Of a stretch of 64,000 bases of DNA, positions 40,490 to 50,354 are shown in pieces; position 1 is the stretch's first letter, and the number at the start of each line of letters is the position of its first letter. The notes beneath the pieces were generated by a model. That model was not told the origin of the DNA and did not search any database. It worked only from the letters and a program-made list of their open reading frames with translations. The DNA is from Thauera sedimentorum (GTDB lineage: Bacteria; Pseudomonadota; Gammaproteobacteria; Burkholderiales; Rhodocyclaceae). Where the stretch lies: the NCBI RefSeq assembly GCF_014489115.1, contig NZ_JACTAH010000002.1:682001-746000 (forward strand), in the 5' to 3' direction. Position numbers and translations under genes: made by a program.

Positions 40490-41011
40490 ATGCAGCCGAC
40501 CAACCGTTCCAGCCGCATCCTGCTGCCGGCCCGTCTGTGGTTCGTGTGGTTCAGCCTGATCGTCGCCCTCGGCCTGCGCTACATCCCGACCGGGCGCCTG
40601 CCCGGCGTGCCCGACTGGGTGGCCCTGGTGCTGGCCTTCTGGTGCATTCGCGAGCCGCTCAAGGTGGGCATGGGCACCGCCTTCGTGCTCGGCCTGCTGG
40701 TGGATATCGGCCTGGGTGCGGCGATGGGCCAGCACGCGCTGGCCTATGTGGTGCTCGCCTACTTCGCCACCGCGCTGTCGCGCCGGGTGCTGTGGTTCTC
40801 GCCGCTCGAGCAGGCCCTGCACGTGCTGCCGGGGCTGCTGCTCGCGCAGGTACTGATGGTGCTGGTGCGCCTGCTGGCCGGCGCGGAGTTTCCCGGCTGG
40901 TGGTACTTCCTCTCCAGCTTCAGCGGTGCGCTGCTGTGGCTGCCGCTCACCTTCCTGTTGCTGCTGCCGCAGTACCAGCCGGTCGACCGCGATGACAACC
41001 GGCCGATCTGA
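40490..41011 (+). CDS. mreD: rod-shape protein MreD
   Basis: 173-residue inner-membrane protein with five or six helices (AFWCIREPLKVGMGTAFVLGLLVDIGLGAAMGQHALAY is characteristic). It partners MreC in the elongasome. It sits between mreC and mrdA. Confidence 0.93.
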   Translation: MQPTNRSSRILLPARLWFVWFSLIVALGLRYIPTGRLPGVPDWVALVLAFWCIREPLKVGMGTAFVLGLLVDIGLGAAMGQHALAYVVLAYFATALSRRVLWFSPLEQALHVLPGLLLAQVLMVLVRLLAGAEFPGWWYFLSSFSGALLWLPLTFLLLLPQYQPVDRDDNRPI

Positions 41012-41023
41012 GCGCCTCGCCCG

Positions 41024-42907
41024 ATGACCGAGTTCCGCTCCCCCGACCAGGAGATGCAGCGCTTCCGCCGTCGGGTGGTGGTGGCGCTGCTGTTCATCCT
41101 GAGCTGCTTCGCCGTGCTCGCCGGGCGTTTCTACTACCTGCAGGTGGTGCGCCACGAGTACTTCCATACCCGCGCGGAGGACAACCGCATTGCCCTGCTG
41201 CCGGTGGTGCCCAACCGTGGAACCATCGCCGACCGCAACGGCAAGCTGCTGGCGCGCAACTACGCGGCCTACACGCTGGAGATCAATCCCTCGCAGGTAC
41301 GCAGGCTGGACGAGACCATCGACGCCCTGTCGGCGATCATCGACATCCAGCCGCGCGACCGGACCCGTTTCCGCAAGATCCTCGAGGAAAGCCGCAACTT
41401 CGAGAGCGTGCCGATCCGCACCCGGCTCACCGACGAGGAAGTGGCGCGCTTCGTCGCCGAGCGCTACCGCTTCCCCGGCGTGGAGGTTCAGGCCCGCCTG
41501 TTCCGCGACTATCCGCTCGGCGCGGTGGCTTCGCACATGATTGGCTACATCGGCCGCATCAACGACCGCGACCTGCAGCGTATCGAGGAGCGCGGCGAGA
41601 CCGCCAACTACCGCGGCACCGACCACATCGGCAAGTCCGGCCTGGAGCTGTCCTACGAGGCCGAACTGCACGGCACCACCGGCTTCGAGCAGGTCGAGGT
41701 CAACGCCGGCGGGCGCGCGGTGCGCCTGCTCGACCGCCAGGCGGCGCTGCCGGGCAACGACCTGGAACTGACCCTGGACATCGAGCTGCAGCAGGTCGCC
41801 GAACGCGCCTTCGGCGACCGCCGCGGCGCGCTGGTGGCGATCGAGCCGAACACTGGCGGCGTGCTCGCGCTGGTGTCCATGCCCACCTTCGACCCCAACC
41901 TGTTCGTCGACGGCATTTCCACCAAGGACTGGCAGGGGCTCAACGACTCGCCCGACCTGCCCTTGCTCAACCGGGCGATCTATTCCGCCTACCCGCCCGG
42001 CTCAACCTTCAAGCCCTTCATGGCGCTGGCCGGGCTGGCCGCGGGCAAGCGCACCATCGAGCAGCGCGTCCCAGATCCCGGCTACTTCGTGTACGGCGGC
42101 CACCGCTTCATGGACCACAAGGCGCGCGGCACGGTGGATCTGCACGAGTCCATCGTGGTCTCCAGCAACACCTATTACTACCAGCTGGCGAACGACCTGG
42201 GCATCGACGGCATTGCGTCCTTCATGCGCCAGTTCGGCTTCGGCGAGCGCAGCGGCATCGACGTGCCGGGCGAGGCCGAAGGCGTGCTTCCCTCGCCGGA
42301 GTGGAAGCGTGAGCGCTTCCGCAAGCCCGAGCAGCAGCGCTGGTACGGCGGCGAGACCATCTCGGTGGGCATCGGCCAGGGCTACAACGCCTACACGCCG
42401 CTGCAACTGGCCAATGCGATGGCCATCATGGTCAACGGCGGGCGGGTGTTTCGTCCGCACGTGGTGCGTCATGTGGTCAATCCGCGCGACGGTACGCGGC
42501 GCGCGGTGGAAAGCGAGCCGATCCGCCAGATTCCGCTCAATCCCAAGCACGTGGCCGCGGTGCGCCGCGCGATGGTCGAGGTGAACAAGACGGGCACCGG
42601 CGCGCGCGCCTTTGCCGGCGCGCCGTATGAAGTGGGCGGCAAGACCGGCACAGCGCAGGTGTTCTCGCTGCGCGGCCAGCGCTATGAGGAAGGCAAGGTG
42701 GCCGAGCGCCTGCGCGACCACTCGCTGTTCGTGGCCTTCGCGCCCGCCGAAGCACCCACCATCGCCCTGGCCGTACTGGTGGAGAACGGCGGCTTCGGCT
42801 CGCAGTCTGCCGCGCCGATCGCCCGCCAGGTGATCGACTTCCACCTGCTCGGCCGCAAGCAGGACGACCCCGCACCGGAAGACGCCGCAGGAGCCGAAAG
42901 CCAATGA
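41024..42907 (+). CDS. mrdA: penicillin-binding protein 2 (transpeptidase)
   Basis: 627-residue class B PBP crosslinking peptidoglycan during elongation. Short cytoplasmic tail, membrane helix at about 18-38, pedestal domain, then the transpeptidase with active S327 in STFK, an SSN motif (VVSSNTYYY, near 385) and KTGT near 540. Its stop overlaps the rodA start. Confidence 0.97.
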   Translation: MTEFRSPDQEMQRFRRRVVVALLFILSCFAVLAGRFYYLQVVRHEYFHTRAEDNRIALLPVVPNRGTIADRNGKLLARNYAAYTLEINPSQVRRLDETIDALSAIIDIQPRDRTRFRKILEESRNFESVPIRTRLTDEEVARFVAERYRFPGVEVQARLFRDYPLGAVASHMIGYIGRINDRDLQRIEERGETANYRGTDHIGKSGLELSYEAELHGTTGFEQVEVNAGGRAVRLLDRQAALPGNDLELTLDIELQQVAERAFGDRRGALVAIEPNTGGVLALVSMPTFDPNLFVDGISTKDWQGLNDSPDLPLLNRAIYSAYPPGSTFKPFMALAGLAAGKRTIEQRVPDPGYFVYGGHRFMDHKARGTVDLHESIVVSSNTYYYQLANDLGIDGIASFMRQFGFGERSGIDVPGEAEGVLPSPEWKRERFRKPEQQRWYGGETISVGIGQGYNAYTPLQLANAMAIMVNGGRVFRPHVVRHVVNPRDGTRRAVESEPIRQIPLNPKHVAAVRRAMVEVNKTGTGARAFAGAPYEVGGKTGTAQVFSLRGQRYEEGKVAERLRDHSLFVAFAPAEAPTIALAVLVENGGFGSQSAAPIARQVIDFHLLGRKQDDPAPEDAAGAESQ

Positions 42908-44049
42908 TGACCGAACAGCGCTTTCATCCCTTCAACCTCATCCGCGGCTTCGTGCGCCCGATCGACCCGGTGCTGCTGGCCATCCTGCTCATCCTGCTGG
43001 CCGCCTCCTACCTGCTGATGATGTCGGCCTCGCCCGAGCGCGAGCAGGCCCTGATGGTGAATGCCGGCGTGGCGCTGGCGGCGATGTGGGTCGCCGCGCG
43101 CCTGCCGCCGCAGCGTCTGCTGATGCTTGCGGTGCCGCTCTACCTGCTCGGCGTGTTGCTGCTGATCGGCGTGGCCGCGTTCGGCGAAACCTCCAAGGGT
43201 GCGAAACGCTGGCTGGACATCGGCGTCACCCGCATCCAGCCTTCGGAGCTGATGAAGATTGCCATGCCGCTGATGCTGGCCTGGTACTTCCAGCAGCGCG
43301 AGGGCGTCGCCAACCTGCAGACCTTCATCGTCGCCGGGGTATTGCTGGCGGTGCCGGTGGGGCTGATCGTCACCCAGCCGGACCTGGGCACCAGCCTGCT
43401 GGTGGCCGCGGCCGGCCTGTACGTGATCTACTTCGCCGGCCTGTCCTGGAAGCTGATCGTGCCGGTGGTGCTGGCCGGCGTGGTCGGCATCGGCGCCATC
43501 GTGGTGTTCGGCGACCAGTTGTGCCAGCCCGGGGTGGACTGGTACGGCATGCGCGAATACCAGAAGCAGCGCGTATGCACCCTGCTCGACCCGACCCGCG
43601 ACCCGCTGGGCAAGGGCTTCCACATCATCCAGTCCACCATCGCCATCGGCTCCGGCGGGCTGTTCGGCAAGGGCTGGCTGGACGGCACCCAGACCCACCT
43701 GGCCTTCATCCCGGAGCGCCACACCGACTTCATCTTCTCGGTGCTGGCCGAAGAGTTCGGCCTGGCCGGCGCGCTCGCCCTGCTGGCCGTGTACATCCTG
43801 CTGCTGGTGCGCGGCTACCAGATCGCCCTGCGCGCGCCTTCGCTCGCCACCCGCCTGCTGGCCGGCGCGATCACCACCATCTTCTTCACCTATGCCTTCG
43901 TGAACATGGGTATGGTCAGCGGCATCCTGCCGGTGGTGGGGGTGCCCTTGCCCTTCATCAGCTACGGCGGCACCGCGCTGGTGACACTGTGCCTGGGCGT
44001 GGGTATCCTGATGAGCATCCATCGCCATCGGGTGAGCGCCGCCGACTGA
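42904..44049 (+). CDS. rodA: peptidoglycan glycosyltransferase RodA
   Basis: 381-residue SEDS-family polymerase with about ten membrane helices, working with PBP2. Signature stretches are TRIQPSELMKIAMPL, QPDLGTSLLV, ERHTDFIFSVLAEEFG and LPVVGVPLPFISYGGTALVT. The ATG at 42904 overlaps the mrdA stop by four bases. Confidence 0.96.
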   Translation: MMTEQRFHPFNLIRGFVRPIDPVLLAILLILLAASYLLMMSASPEREQALMVNAGVALAAMWVAARLPPQRLLMLAVPLYLLGVLLLIGVAAFGETSKGAKRWLDIGVTRIQPSELMKIAMPLMLAWYFQQREGVANLQTFIVAGVLLAVPVGLIVTQPDLGTSLLVAAAGLYVIYFAGLSWKLIVPVVLAGVVGIGAIVVFGDQLCQPGVDWYGMREYQKQRVCTLLDPTRDPLGKGFHIIQSTIAIGSGGLFGKGWLDGTQTHLAFIPERHTDFIFSVLAEEFGLAGALALLAVYILLLVRGYQIALRAPSLATRLLAGAITTIFFTYAFVNMGMVSGILPVVGVPLPFISYGGTALVTLCLGVGILMSIHRHRVSAAD

Positions 44050-44061
44050 CCCGGAGCCGAC

Positions 44062-45003
44062 ATGCTTTTGCGTATTGCCTCTTCCGCCTTACATGCCCCC
44101 CGGTCCGCCGGGCTGCTGCCCGCGCTCGTGCTCAGCCTGGCGCTGGCCGCCTGCGGCACCGCGCCCCGCGCGCCGGACGATGCCGCCGGCCAGCCCGGTA
44201 CCCAGGCCAGCCAGTCCGGCGGCGGCTACTACAAGGACGACGGTCCCGGCGCCAACCCGCCGGCCGACCTGGACCGCGTGCCCGACGCGGTGCCGCGTGC
44301 CGAGCCGCTGCACCGCTTCGCCAACCGCCCCTACAACGTCTTCGGCCAGGAGTACGTGCCGGTGACCGCGGTCCAGCCCTTCCGCCAGCGCGGCGTGGCG
44401 AGCTGGTACGGCCGCCGCTTCCACGGCAAGCCCACCTCCAGCGGCGAGCCCTACGACATGTACGCGATGACCGCCGCGCATCCGACGCTGCCGATTCCCA
44501 GCTACGTGCGGGTGACCAATCTCGCCAACGGGCGCTCGGTGGTGGTGCGCATCAACGACCGCGGCCCCTTCCTGCGCAACCGCATCATCGACCTGTCCTA
44601 CGCCGCGGCGCACCGCCTGGGCTACATCAATGCCGGCCACGCCAATGTGGAAGTCGAGCTGATCGTGCCCGGCGAGGACGGCGGCGGCGTGGTGCGGGCC
44701 GCACCCGAGCCGACGGCCGTGGCCGCTGCCACCACTGCGGCGCCGGCGCGCATCGAGGCCGGGGCGGGCGGCGGGCAGGTCTTCCTGCAGCTTGGCGTGT
44801 TCGCCTCGCGGGCCAACGCCGAGGATCTGCGCAGCCGTATCGAGCGCGAACTGTCCGAACTGGCCGACCGCGTGCTGCTGCTGGCCGACGGCAGCCGCTT
44901 CCGCCTGCACCTGGGCCCCTGGGGCAGCGAGGGCGAAGCCCGCGGGGTGGCCGAGCAGGTGGCCCGCACGCTGAACCTGCAGCCCTTCCTGGTGGTCCGG
45001 TAA
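44062..45003 (+). CDS. rlpA: septal-ring lytic transglycosylase RlpA
   Basis: 313-residue outer-membrane lipoprotein that cuts glycan strands lacking stem peptides. Lipobox LAAC with C31, a double-psi beta-barrel domain (GVASWYGRRFHGKPTSSGEPYD, VVVRINDRGPF), then a linker and a C-terminal SPOR domain (about 235-313, VFLQLGVFASRANAEDLRSRI) that targets denuded glycan at the septum. Confidence 0.93.
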   Translation: MLLRIASSALHAPRSAGLLPALVLSLALAACGTAPRAPDDAAGQPGTQASQSGGGYYKDDGPGANPPADLDRVPDAVPRAEPLHRFANRPYNVFGQEYVPVTAVQPFRQRGVASWYGRRFHGKPTSSGEPYDMYAMTAAHPTLPIPSYVRVTNLANGRSVVVRINDRGPFLRNRIIDLSYAAAHRLGYINAGHANVEVELIVPGEDGGGVVRAAPEPTAVAAATTAAPARIEAGAGGGQVFLQLGVFASRANAEDLRSRIERELSELADRVLLLADGSRFRLHLGPWGSEGEARGVAEQVARTLNLQPFLVVR

Positions 45004-45099
45004 CACTTTGAACCAACCCCGGCGTCCCGGGTCTGCCTGGGGCGTGTATCGTTTTTGCCCGCCCGATTCCCCTTGTCATTCAACAGGTTCTTCCCACCC

Positions 45100-46227
45100 A
45101 TGCGTTTTGTCCTGACCCTGCTGCTCTCCCTCTTCGCTTTTTCCGCCGCCGCGCAGAACGTGCCCGCCCCGGTGCTGGCCGGCAAGGCCTGGCTGCTGCT
45201 GGACCACGGCACCGGCCAGGTGCTGACCGCGCATGAGCCGGACACCCGCATCGAGCCGGCTTCGCTGACCAAGCTGATGACCGCCTACGTGACCTTTGCC
45301 GCGCTCAAGGCCGGCACCATCACGCTGGACCAGCAGGTCGCGGTGTCGGAGAAGGCCTGGCGCCAGGAAGGCTCGCGCATGTTCATCGAGCCGCGCCGCC
45401 CGGTGAACGTGGAAGAACTGATCCGCGGCATGATCGTGCAGTCCGGCAACGACGCCTGCGTGGCGCTGGCCGAGCTGGTGGCCGGTTCGGAAGAGGCCTT
45501 TGCCGAACTGATGAACCGCGAGGCGCGCCGCCTGGGCATGCAGGACACCCATTTCACCAACGCCACCGGCCTGCCCGACGAGCAGCTCTACACCACGGTG
45601 CGCGACCTGTCGCTGCTGGCCTCGGCCATCGTGCGCGACTTCCCGGAGTACTACCCGCTCTACGCCGAGAAGGAATTCACCTACAACAAGATCACCCAGC
45701 CCAACCGCAACCGCCTGCTGTGGATGGACGGCACGGTCGACGGCATCAAGACCGGCCACACCAGCAGCGCCGGTTATTGCCTGGTGGCCTCCGCGCAGCG
45801 TGGCCCGCGCCGGCTGATCTCGGTGGTGGTGGGTACCGACTCGGACACCATCCGCGCCCAGGAATCGCTCAAGCTGCTCAACTTCGGCTTCCAGTTCTTC
45901 GATACCGTGCAGCTCTACGCCGCCGAGCAGGCGCTCAGCCAGTTCCGCATCTGGAAGGGTCAGGCCAAGGAAGTGGCGGTGGGCTTCACCAGCGACTTCG
46001 TCATGTCGCTGCCCAAGGGCCAGGCCGAGAAGATCAGCGCCACGCTGACCAGCCAGCAGCCGCTGGTCGCCCCGGTGCAGAAGGGCCAGGCGGTGGGCAC
46101 CATGCAGCTCGCGCTCGACGGTCGGGTGCTGGGCGAATATCCTGTGGTCGCCCTGCAGGACGTTCCGCTGGCCGGCTTCTTCGGCCGCCTGTGGGACGCC
46201 CTGCTGATGTGGATCAAGAACCTCTGA
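45100..46227 (+). CDS. dacA: D-alanyl-D-alanine carboxypeptidase (PBP5/6 type)
   Basis: 375 residues. Signal peptide about 1-18 (SAAA-Q). S55-L-T-K58 is the SxxK nucleophile motif, SGN occurs in VQSGNDACVAL, and KTG in GIKTGHTSSAGYCLV. A C-terminal beta domain and amphipathic helix (FGRLWDALLMWIKNL) anchor it to the inner membrane. It trims pentapeptides. ATG 45100 puts the signal peptide first. Confidence 0.95.
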   Translation: MRFVLTLLLSLFAFSAAAQNVPAPVLAGKAWLLLDHGTGQVLTAHEPDTRIEPASLTKLMTAYVTFAALKAGTITLDQQVAVSEKAWRQEGSRMFIEPRRPVNVEELIRGMIVQSGNDACVALAELVAGSEEAFAELMNREARRLGMQDTHFTNATGLPDEQLYTTVRDLSLLASAIVRDFPEYYPLYAEKEFTYNKITQPNRNRLLWMDGTVDGIKTGHTSSAGYCLVASAQRGPRRLISVVVGTDSDTIRAQESLKLLNFGFQFFDTVQLYAAEQALSQFRIWKGQAKEVAVGFTSDFVMSLPKGQAEKISATLTSQQPLVAPVQKGQAVGTMQLALDGRVLGEYPVVALQDVPLAGFFGRLWDALLMWIKNL

Positions 46228-46267
46228 GCCCTTCGGGCAGGCCCCAACCCAGCGCGCGGAGGCACGC

Positions 46268-47125
46268 ATGAGCATCTGCTATCTCGACGGTCAGTACCTG
46301 CCCCTGGAGCAGGCCCGCGTGTCGCCGATGGACCGCGGCTTCCTGTTCGGTGACGGCGGCTACGAGGTCATCCCGGTGTATTCCCGGCGGCCCTTCCGCC
46401 TGGAGGAGCACATCGTCCGCCTGGGCCACACGCTGGCGGCCATCGGCCTGCCCGATCCCCACAGCGCCGCCGAATGGGCGGCCATCGTGCGCGAGATCGT
46501 GGCGCGCAACGACTGGCAGGACCAGTCGGTATACCTGCAGGTTACCCGCGGCGCGGACGACAAGCGCAACCACGCCTTTCCGGCGGAGGTGCGGCCCACC
46601 GTGTTCCTGATGAGCGATGCGCTGGTCACGCCGTCCGTCGCCCAGCTGGAAAGCGGCGTGGCGGCGGTGAGCGCGGCGGATTTCCGCTGGCTGCGCTGCG
46701 ACCTCAAGACCATCGCGCTGCTCGCCAACTGCCTGCTGCGCCAGCAGGCGGTGGCCCAGGGCTGCGCCGAGACCATCCTGTTCCGCGACGGCTTCCTCAC
46801 CGAAGGGGCGGCTTCCAACATCTTCATCGTGCGTGACGGGGTGATGCTCACCCCGCCCAAGAGCCATTTGATGCTGCCCGGCATCACCTACGACGTGGTG
46901 CTCGAGCTCGCGCAGCGCCACGGCCTGGCGCACGAGGTGCGCGAGATCCTCGAGGACGAGGTGCGCGCCGCGGACGAGATCTGGATGACCTCCTCCACCA
47001 AGGAGGTGCTGGCGATCACCACCCTGGACGGTCGCCCGGTGGGCAGCGGCAGGCCCGGCCCGGTGGGCCGGCAGATGCATGCCTGGTATCAGGACTTCAA
47101 GAACACGGTGATGCGCGGTGGCTGA
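46268..47125 (+). CDS. dat: D-amino-acid aminotransferase (class IV)
   Basis: 285-residue PLP aminotransferase of fold type IV, with PLP lysine K147 in RCDLKTIALLANCLLR and EGAASNIFIV as phosphate-binding loop. It probably interconverts D-Ala and D-Glu precursors for the wall, fitting its place after dacA; a branched-chain or aminodeoxychorismate-type activity is less likely. Overlaps the next gene by 8 bp. Confidence 0.85.
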   Translation: MSICYLDGQYLPLEQARVSPMDRGFLFGDGGYEVIPVYSRRPFRLEEHIVRLGHTLAAIGLPDPHSAAEWAAIVREIVARNDWQDQSVYLQVTRGADDKRNHAFPAEVRPTVFLMSDALVTPSVAQLESGVAAVSAADFRWLRCDLKTIALLANCLLRQQAVAQGCAETILFRDGFLTEGAASNIFIVRDGVMLTPPKSHLMLPGITYDVVLELAQRHGLAHEVREILEDEVRAADEIWMTSSTKEVLAITTLDGRPVGSGRPGPVGRQMHAWYQDFKNTVMRGG

Positions 47126-47408
47126 CAACACGCCCGACAACCCCCAGGGTCGCCAGACCCTGATCGAGTACCCCTGCGACTTCCCGATCAAGGCCATGGG
47201 CCTGCGGGTGGAGGGCTTTGCCCAGGCGGTGGTGGAAGTGGTCCAGCGCCATGCCCCCGACTTCGACCCGGGCAGCGTCGAGATGCGCCCTTCGGCCAAG
47301 GGCAACTACCTGGCGGTGACCTGCACCTTCCGCGCGGTGTCGCAGCTGCAGGTGGACACGGTGTACCGCGAGCTCACCGCCCACCCCATGGTCAAGGTCG
47401 TGCTGTGA
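47118..47408 (+). CDS. ybeD: YbeD/DUF493 family protein
   Basis: 96-residue small alpha/beta protein of the ACT-like DUF493 family, nearly always found between dacA and lipB. It starts at GTG 47118 inside dat and ends overlapping the lipB GTG (GTGA). A regulatory ligand-binding role has been suggested for the fold; function is unproven. Confidence 0.88.
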   Translation: MADNTPDNPQGRQTLIEYPCDFPIKAMGLRVEGFAQAVVEVVQRHAPDFDPGSVEMRPSAKGNYLAVTCTFRAVSQLQVDTVYRELTAHPMVKVVL

Positions 47409-48079
47409 GCGCTGGCTTGGTGGTGAAGCGCCTCGGCCGGGTGGACTACGCCCCGGCCTGGGAAGCGATGCAGCATTTCACCGCCACCCGCAGTGACGCC
47501 ACCGACGACGAAATCTGGCTGCTCGAGCATCCGCCGGTCTACACCCTGGGCCAGGCCGGACGCCCCGAGCACCTGCTGCCCGCCGGGCGCGACTCCGGCA
47601 TCCCGCTGGTCAAGATCGACCGCGGCGGGCAGATCACCTACCACGGCCCCGGCCAGATCGTTGCCTACCTGCTGATCGACCTGCCGCGCCGCCGCCTCAA
47701 GGTGCGCGAGCTGGTGAACCTGATGGAGCAGGCGCTGATCGACTGCCTGGCCGACTATGACATCGCGGCCGAGCGCAAGGCTGGCGCCCCTGGGGTGTAC
47801 GTCGACGGCGCCAAGATCGCCGCGCTCGGCCTGCGGGTGAAGAACGGCTGCAGCTACCACGGCCTGGCGCTCAACGTGGATGTGGACCTCGCCCCCTTCG
47901 GCTGGATCAATCCCTGCGGCTACGAGGGCCTCGCCACCATCCGCATGCGTGATCTCGGCGCGACCGACGATGTCGCCGCGGTCGGCGAACGCCTGCTCGG
48001 CCACCTGCTGCGCCTGCTGCCGCCCATCGACCCGCTCCGCAGCCCTGCGGACAGCCCCAGTGCCCAGGCCGCCGTATAA
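47405..48079 (+). CDS. lipB: octanoyltransferase LipB
   Basis: 224 residues. Moves octanoate from acyl carrier protein to lipoyl domains. The [16 protein letters not shown] motif, K137 (GAKIAALGL) and catalytic C171 (INPCGYEG) are intact. Start GTG 47405. It supplies the substrate for LipA encoded next; the GcvH-like protein at 32346 is a possible client. Confidence 0.95.
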   Translation: MSAGLVVKRLGRVDYAPAWEAMQHFTATRSDATDDEIWLLEHPPVYTLGQAGRPEHLLPAGRDSGIPLVKIDRGGQITYHGPGQIVAYLLIDLPRRRLKVRELVNLMEQALIDCLADYDIAAERKAGAPGVYVDGAKIAALGLRVKNGCSYHGLALNVDVDLAPFGWINPCGYEGLATIRMRDLGATDDVAAVGERLLGHLLRLLPPIDPLRSPADSPSAQAAV

Positions 48080-48124
48080 CGAGGCACAATACCCCCCACC
48101 CCCGCAGAACACAGAGAAGCCGAC

Positions 48125-49072
48125 ATGGAAACCCCCGTGCGCAAGCAGCGCGGCGCCGACAAGACCGCCCGCATCCCGATCAAGATCGTCCCGGCCGAAC
48201 GCCTGAAGAAGCCTGAGTGGATCCGCATCAAGCTCGGCGCCGGCCAGGAAGCCGAACGCTTCAACGAGATCAAGGCCACGCTGCGCGACCACAAGCTGCA
48301 CACCGTGTGCGAGGAAGCCTCCTGCCCGAACATCCATGAGTGCTTCGGCAAGGGCACCGCCACCTTCATGATCATGGGCGACATCTGCACCCGGCGCTGC
48401 CCCTTCTGCGACGTCGGCCACGGCCGCCCGGAACTGCTCAACGCCGACGAGCCGGCCGAACTCGCACGCACCATCGCCGCGATGCGCCTCAACTACGTGG
48501 TGATCACCTCGGTCGACCGCGACGACCTGCGCGACGGCGGCGCCCAGCACTTCGTCGACTGCATCCGCGAAACCCGCGCGGCCTCGCCCAAGACCGCCAT
48601 CGAGGTGCTGGTGCCGGACTTCCGCGGGCGCATGGAGATCGCCCTGGAGATCTTCGACCAGGCCCCGCCGGACGTCATGAACCACAACCTGGAAACCGTG
48701 CCGCGCCTCTACAAGCAGGCCCGTCCCGGCGCCGACTACGCCTATTCCCTGAAGCTGCTGAAGGAGTTCAAGGCGCGCCACCCCGAAGTGCCGACCAAGT
48801 CCGGCCTGATGGTCGGTCTGGGCGAAACCGACGAGGAGATCCTCGAAGTGATGCGCGACCTGCGCGCCCACGACGTCGAGATGCTCACCATCGGCCAGTA
48901 CCTGCAGCCGTCAGGCGGCCACCTGCCGGTGCTGCGCTATGTGCATCCGGACACCTTCAAGATGTTCGAGACCGAAGCGCTGAAAATGGGCTTCAAGAAC
49001 GCCGCCTGTGGACCGATGGTGCGTTCTTCCTACTGGGCCGACCAGCAGGCCCACGGCGCCGGGGTGGTCTGA
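48125..49072 (+). CDS. lipA: lipoyl synthase LipA
   Basis: 315-residue radical-SAM enzyme inserting two sulfurs into octanoyl chains. The auxiliary cluster set [12 protein letters not shown] and the radical-[11 protein letters not shown] motif are present, and the RSSYWAD tail supplies the serine ligand. It ends the long wall/lipoate run, 45 bp after lipB. Confidence 0.97.
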   Translation: METPVRKQRGADKTARIPIKIVPAERLKKPEWIRIKLGAGQEAERFNEIKATLRDHKLHTVCEEASCPNIHECFGKGTATFMIMGDICTRRCPFCDVGHGRPELLNADEPAELARTIAAMRLNYVVITSVDRDDLRDGGAQHFVDCIRETRAASPKTAIEVLVPDFRGRMEIALEIFDQAPPDVMNHNLETVPRLYKQARPGADYAYSLKLLKEFKARHPEVPTKSGLMVGLGETDEEILEVMRDLRAHDVEMLTIGQYLQPSGGHLPVLRYVHPDTFKMFETEALKMGFKNAACGPMVRSSYWADQQAHGAGVV

Positions 49073-49206
49073 CGGCGCGCACCGCCGCCGCGCAGCCTGC
49101 CACGGCGGACCGGCGGACGGTGCGAACTCCGGCGCGCTGAAGCCATCGAACCGACAGCCCGACTCCCGAGGGACGGGCAATCGTGCGGATTCGAGTGGAG
49201 CGCTTC

Positions 49207-49683
49207 ATGGAACGTCGGCTGTTTCTCGGCGGACTCGCGGCATGTGCCGCATCGCCCTTGCTGGCCCATGCCCGGCCCGCAGGCTGGGGCGATGTCGACA
49301 CCGCACACCCGTGGTATCTCGCCGGCAGGGTGACGGCGGCGCGCTGGTCCGCACCGCATGTCGAACTGCTGATCGCGCCCGACCCGGCGCTCTCGCTGCC
49401 TGCCGATCTGCGCGCCTGGTCCTTGCCCGCCCAGCGGGCGCAGGTCGACGGGGCGGCCCTGCTGGCCCGAACCCGGTTGCCGACACGCGACGCCACCGAA
49501 TGGACGCTGGTGCTGGCCTCCGCCCGCCTGCTGCATGCCTGGCGGATTCCGCGCATTGCGCCCGGCGAACGTGTTGCGGTGGTGGGCTACCCCTTGCGCC
49601 AGGACGACCCGCCGCCCCTGCTGCGCGTCGAGTATCTGTTCCATGCGGACCGCGCCTACGCCCTGCGTTCGCCACCGTCCTAG
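49207..49683 (+). CDS. exported protein of unknown function
   Basis: 158 residues with a Tat-like signal (MERRLFLGGLAACAASPLLAHA). The mature part HPWYLAGRVTAARWSAPHVELLI and ATEWTLVLASARLLHAWRI looks like a small beta-rich periplasmic domain; I do not recognise it with confidence. ATG 49207 has GGAG six bases upstream and is preferred over GTG 49183. Confidence 0.6.
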   Translation: MERRLFLGGLAACAASPLLAHARPAGWGDVDTAHPWYLAGRVTAARWSAPHVELLIAPDPALSLPADLRAWSLPAQRAQVDGAALLARTRLPTRDATEWTLVLASARLLHAWRIPRIAPGERVAVVGYPLRQDDPPPLLRVEYLFHADRAYALRSPPS

Positions 49684-49704
49684 CCCAGCGCTGCGCGCCC
49701 GCCG

Positions 49705-49776
49705 GTAGGAGCGGCCTTGGCCGCGATGCGGCCTTCGAAAATCCGCCTACCGCATCGCGGCCAAGTCCGCTCCTGC
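49705..49776. repeat. REP-type palindrome, copy 4 (diverged right arm)
   Basis: Left arm standard; right arm reads ATCGCGGCCAAGTCCGCTCCTGC with two changes that break pairing. It overlaps the spacer next to the dinB-like stop. Confidence 0.8.
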
Positions 49777-49777
49777 G

Positions 49778-50329
49778 CTATTGTTGCTGTTGCTCCTGGC
49801 GCTGGCGCTGCGCTTCGCGGGCCGCGCGTTCCATGTCGCGCACGAAGTAGATGAAATCCATCTCCGCGGCGGGCGCGCCCAGGCGGGTGGCAGCGGCCGA
49901 GACCTGGCCGCGATGGTGGGCGAAGTGGGTCATCAGGTGGGTGAGGATGTCGCTGGCGCTGGAGTGATGCACCTCGCCGCCGGTGCGGGTGTAGCGCACG
50001 GTGCGCTCGAAGGCGCTGTCCGGCTGCTGCGCCAGCCAGTGGCGGAACTGGCGCAGCTCGTGTTGCAGCGTGTGCTTTAGATCGCCCCACTGCGGTTCGG
50101 CCACGCTGTGCAGGTCTACCGGCAGGTCTTCGCCACGCAGGCGGGCCGCCCACAGGCGCAGCACCACCAGCATGTGATCCACGGTGCGGTGGATGCTGCG
50201 GAAGAACAGGCCGGCATCGGTGTGCAGCGCCTCCGGCTGCAGGCGGGCCAGGCTGTCGAACAGCACCTGGTTGGCCCACAACTGGTAGTCGGCCTGACGG
50301 AGGAAGTGGTTGCGCCAGTCGGTGAGCAT
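49778..50329 (-). CDS. DinB-family protein
   Basis: 183-residue four-helix-bundle protein of the DinB/YfiT metalloenzyme superfamily. Likely metal His residues lie in FRSIHRTVDHM and THFAHHRGQ. The C-terminus is a Gln/Arg-rich tail. Members include thiol-dependent enzymes, but this one's substrate is unknown. ATG 50329 has GGAG upstream. Confidence 0.82.
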   Translation of the reverse strand: MLTDWRNHFLRQADYQLWANQVLFDSLARLQPEALHTDAGLFFRSIHRTVDHMLVVLRLWAARLRGEDLPVDLHSVAEPQWGDLKHTLQHELRQFRHWLAQQPDSAFERTVRYTRTGGEVHHSSASDILTHLMTHFAHHRGQVSAAATRLGAPAAEMDFIYFVRDMERAAREAQRQRQEQQQQ

Positions 50330-50354
50330 GTCCGGCTCCCGGCCCGGCACCGCG